Under the pieces are notes generated by a model. That model was not told the DNA's origin. It saw only the letters and a program-made list of their open reading frames with translations, and did no database searches. This document shows positions 12,923 through 13,912 of a stretch of 13,912 bases of DNA, one piece after another. The stretch is from JBFFXF01 sp041569895. GTDB taxonomy: Bacteria > Planctomycetota > UBA8108 > JACQVS01. The position numbers were made by a program, and so were the translations under genes. Location: NCBI GenBank assembly GCA_041569895.1, contig JBFFXF010000196.1, positions 1 through 13,912 on the forward strand, in the 5' to 3' direction. The number at the start of each line of letters is the position of its first letter. Positions within the stretch are counted from its first letter, which is position 1.

Positions 12923-13912
12923 ATGGTCGTCACGCGGCGCAGAGCACACAGTCGCCCGATCGAGCCGCTCGCCGGAGCGCTCTTGGTGGCGTTCTGCCTC
13001 GTCCCGGCGGTCGCAGCGCCCGCCGATCCCGCCTGGCGACGCGCCGAGGCCGAGGGAGATCGCGAGGAGGCGCGCGCCGCGCCGATGTACCGCAGCGCGC
13101 TCGCCGCATGGCGCCAGGTCGAGGCGCACGCGCGGCGCGCCGGCGATGGCGACGGGACCGCCCGGGCGCGTCACGCGCTTGACGCAATCCTCCTGCGGCA
13201 GCGCGCTCCGGAGGTGTTCCGCCGGATGGTCATCTCCGGCCGATCGCGCGACGCGTCGCCGCTTCCCGTCTCGCTCTCCGCCGAGCCCGGCACGGGCGGC
13301 GTTCCCTCCGACGACGCGCTCGAGCGTCTCGCGGCGTTCATGACGCGCGCAGCGCGGGCCCACGTCCGCTCCTCGACTCGCGAGGAGCGTGACACGCCGC
13401 TGCTCTTCGAGGCGCTCGCGCTCTGCCTCCGGCTGCGCGCCGATGCCATGCAGCTTCGCGCGGACGCCGCGTTCCGCAAGGCGCTCTCGCTCATCGACGA
13501 CGTCGAGCCCGGCCCGCGGGAGCTCGCGGGGCGCGTGCGGATCCTCTTCAAGCTGCGCGACTTCTCGGCCGTGTCCACGGCCTTGCGCTCGCGGCCAATC
13601 GACGAGGAGTCGCTCGAGGTCAAGGAGCGTCACGAGCTGCTGTCGATCGCACGCGACGTGGCGCGCCTGCGCGGCGACAGCGACGAGGCCCTCGCGCTGA
13701 CTCGACGCATCAACCGGCTCAACCTGGAGAAGGCCGAGGAGCAGCCGCCTCCGCTCTCGCCGCTCGGCGGGTTCATCACGGCGAGCCTGCCGGGGCTGCG
13801 CGCCGCGTCGGCCACGCTGCTCTCCGTGCTCGCGACGTGCGAGCTCGAGCCGCGCTCGCGATCGATCGCCGCGTACCTCGCGGGTGTCGCGACGCTCGAG
13901 GCCGGCGACGCC
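12923..13912 (+). CDS. Unrecognised exported helical protein, 3' partial
   Basis: This frame has no stop from the ATG at 12923 to the right edge (330 codons). The start gives a convincing signal peptide: a basic n-region (MVVTRRRAHSRPIE), a hydrophobic core (LAGALLVAFCLVPAVAA) and a likely cleavage site before APADPAW. Residues after about 35 are Arg/Ala/Leu-rich and look all-helical, with pieces such as RSALAAWRQVEAHARRAG, LFEALALCLRLRADAMQL, KALSLIDDVEPGPRELAG and LLSIARDVARLRGDSDEALA, reminiscent of TPR-like helical repeats although I cannot register a clean 34-residue period. Third-position GC bias fits coding, and competing frames over it are Arg-rich shadows. No strong Shine-Dalgarno is visible, so a nearby alternative start is possible. 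It is divergent from the HtrA-like gene. Function unknown. Confidence 0.8.
   Translation, partial: MVVTRRRAHSRPIEPLAGALLVAFCLVPAVAAPADPAWRRAEAEGDREEARAAPMYRSALAAWRQVEAHARRAGDGDGTARARHALDAILLRQRAPEVFRRMVISGRSRDASPLPVSLSAEPGTGGVPSDDALERLAAFMTRAARAHVRSSTREERDTPLLFEALALCLRLRADAMQLRADAAFRKALSLIDDVEPGPRELAGRVRILFKLRDFSAVSTALRSRPIDEESLEVKERHELLSIARDVARLRGDSDEALALTRRINRLNLEKAEEQPPPLSPLGGFITASLPGLRAASATLLSVLATCELEPRSRSIAAYLAGVATLEAGDA

Overview
The window is very GC-rich with strong third-position GC bias. Its protein content suggests an uncultured member of the Planctomycetota or a close relative. The pointers are a DUF1549/DUF1553 (PSD1-type) protein overlapped by a DUF1501 protein, and a secreted FG-GAP/VCBS protein ending in a dockerin-like, Cys-terminated tail with the D-x-D-G-D-G-R-V-x-L-T-D pattern. 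This assignment is an inference from family content; no rRNA or tRNA gene is present. I see seven real protein genes, two of them cut by the window edges.

Layout. (1) 3-4592 (+): a giant secreted protein, 5' truncated, with a nine-motif FG-GAP/VCBS propeller region, a phosphohistidine swivel domain, a PPDK/PEP-synthase-type ATP-grasp domain, an unknown beta-rich region and a dockerin-like C-terminus. (2) 4598-4915: intergenic repeat copy A. (3) 4958-5935 (-): a nitrilase-superfamily amidohydrolase. (4) 6085-7236 (+): a SurA/parvulin-type periplasmic chaperone/PPIase with a promoter-like element, a 14-bp palindrome and a good RBS. (5) 7245-7458: a drifting hexanucleotide array containing a five-tract G-quadruplex motif. 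(6) 7488-9497 and 9487-10926 (+): the overlapping DUF1549/DUF1553 and DUF1501 pair. (7) 10939-11339: repeat copy B, inverted relative to A. (8) 11347-12477 (-): an HtrA/DegP-like protease with one PDZ domain. (9) 12923-13912 (+): the start of an unrecognised, probably exported, helical protein that runs off the edge.

How it fits together. Almost every product is predicted to be exported or envelope-associated (signal peptide, Tat-like leader or lipobox); the amidohydrolase is the only clear cytoplasmic enzyme. The SurA-like chaperone and HtrA-like protease are general envelope quality-control functions. The DUF1549/1553-DUF1501 pair is a recurrent planctomycete module whose biochemical role is not established. 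Nothing in the window shows that the genes form a single pathway.

Most notable are the ATP-grasp/swivel (dikinase-like) core built into an apparently secreted adhesin-like protein, and a MITE-like repeat present as two inverted copies. Each copy fills the space between the 3' ends of convergent genes, and together they bracket about 6 kb. The G-quadruplex-capable hexamer array upstream of the DUF1549/1553 gene is a third structure that gene calls do not explain.
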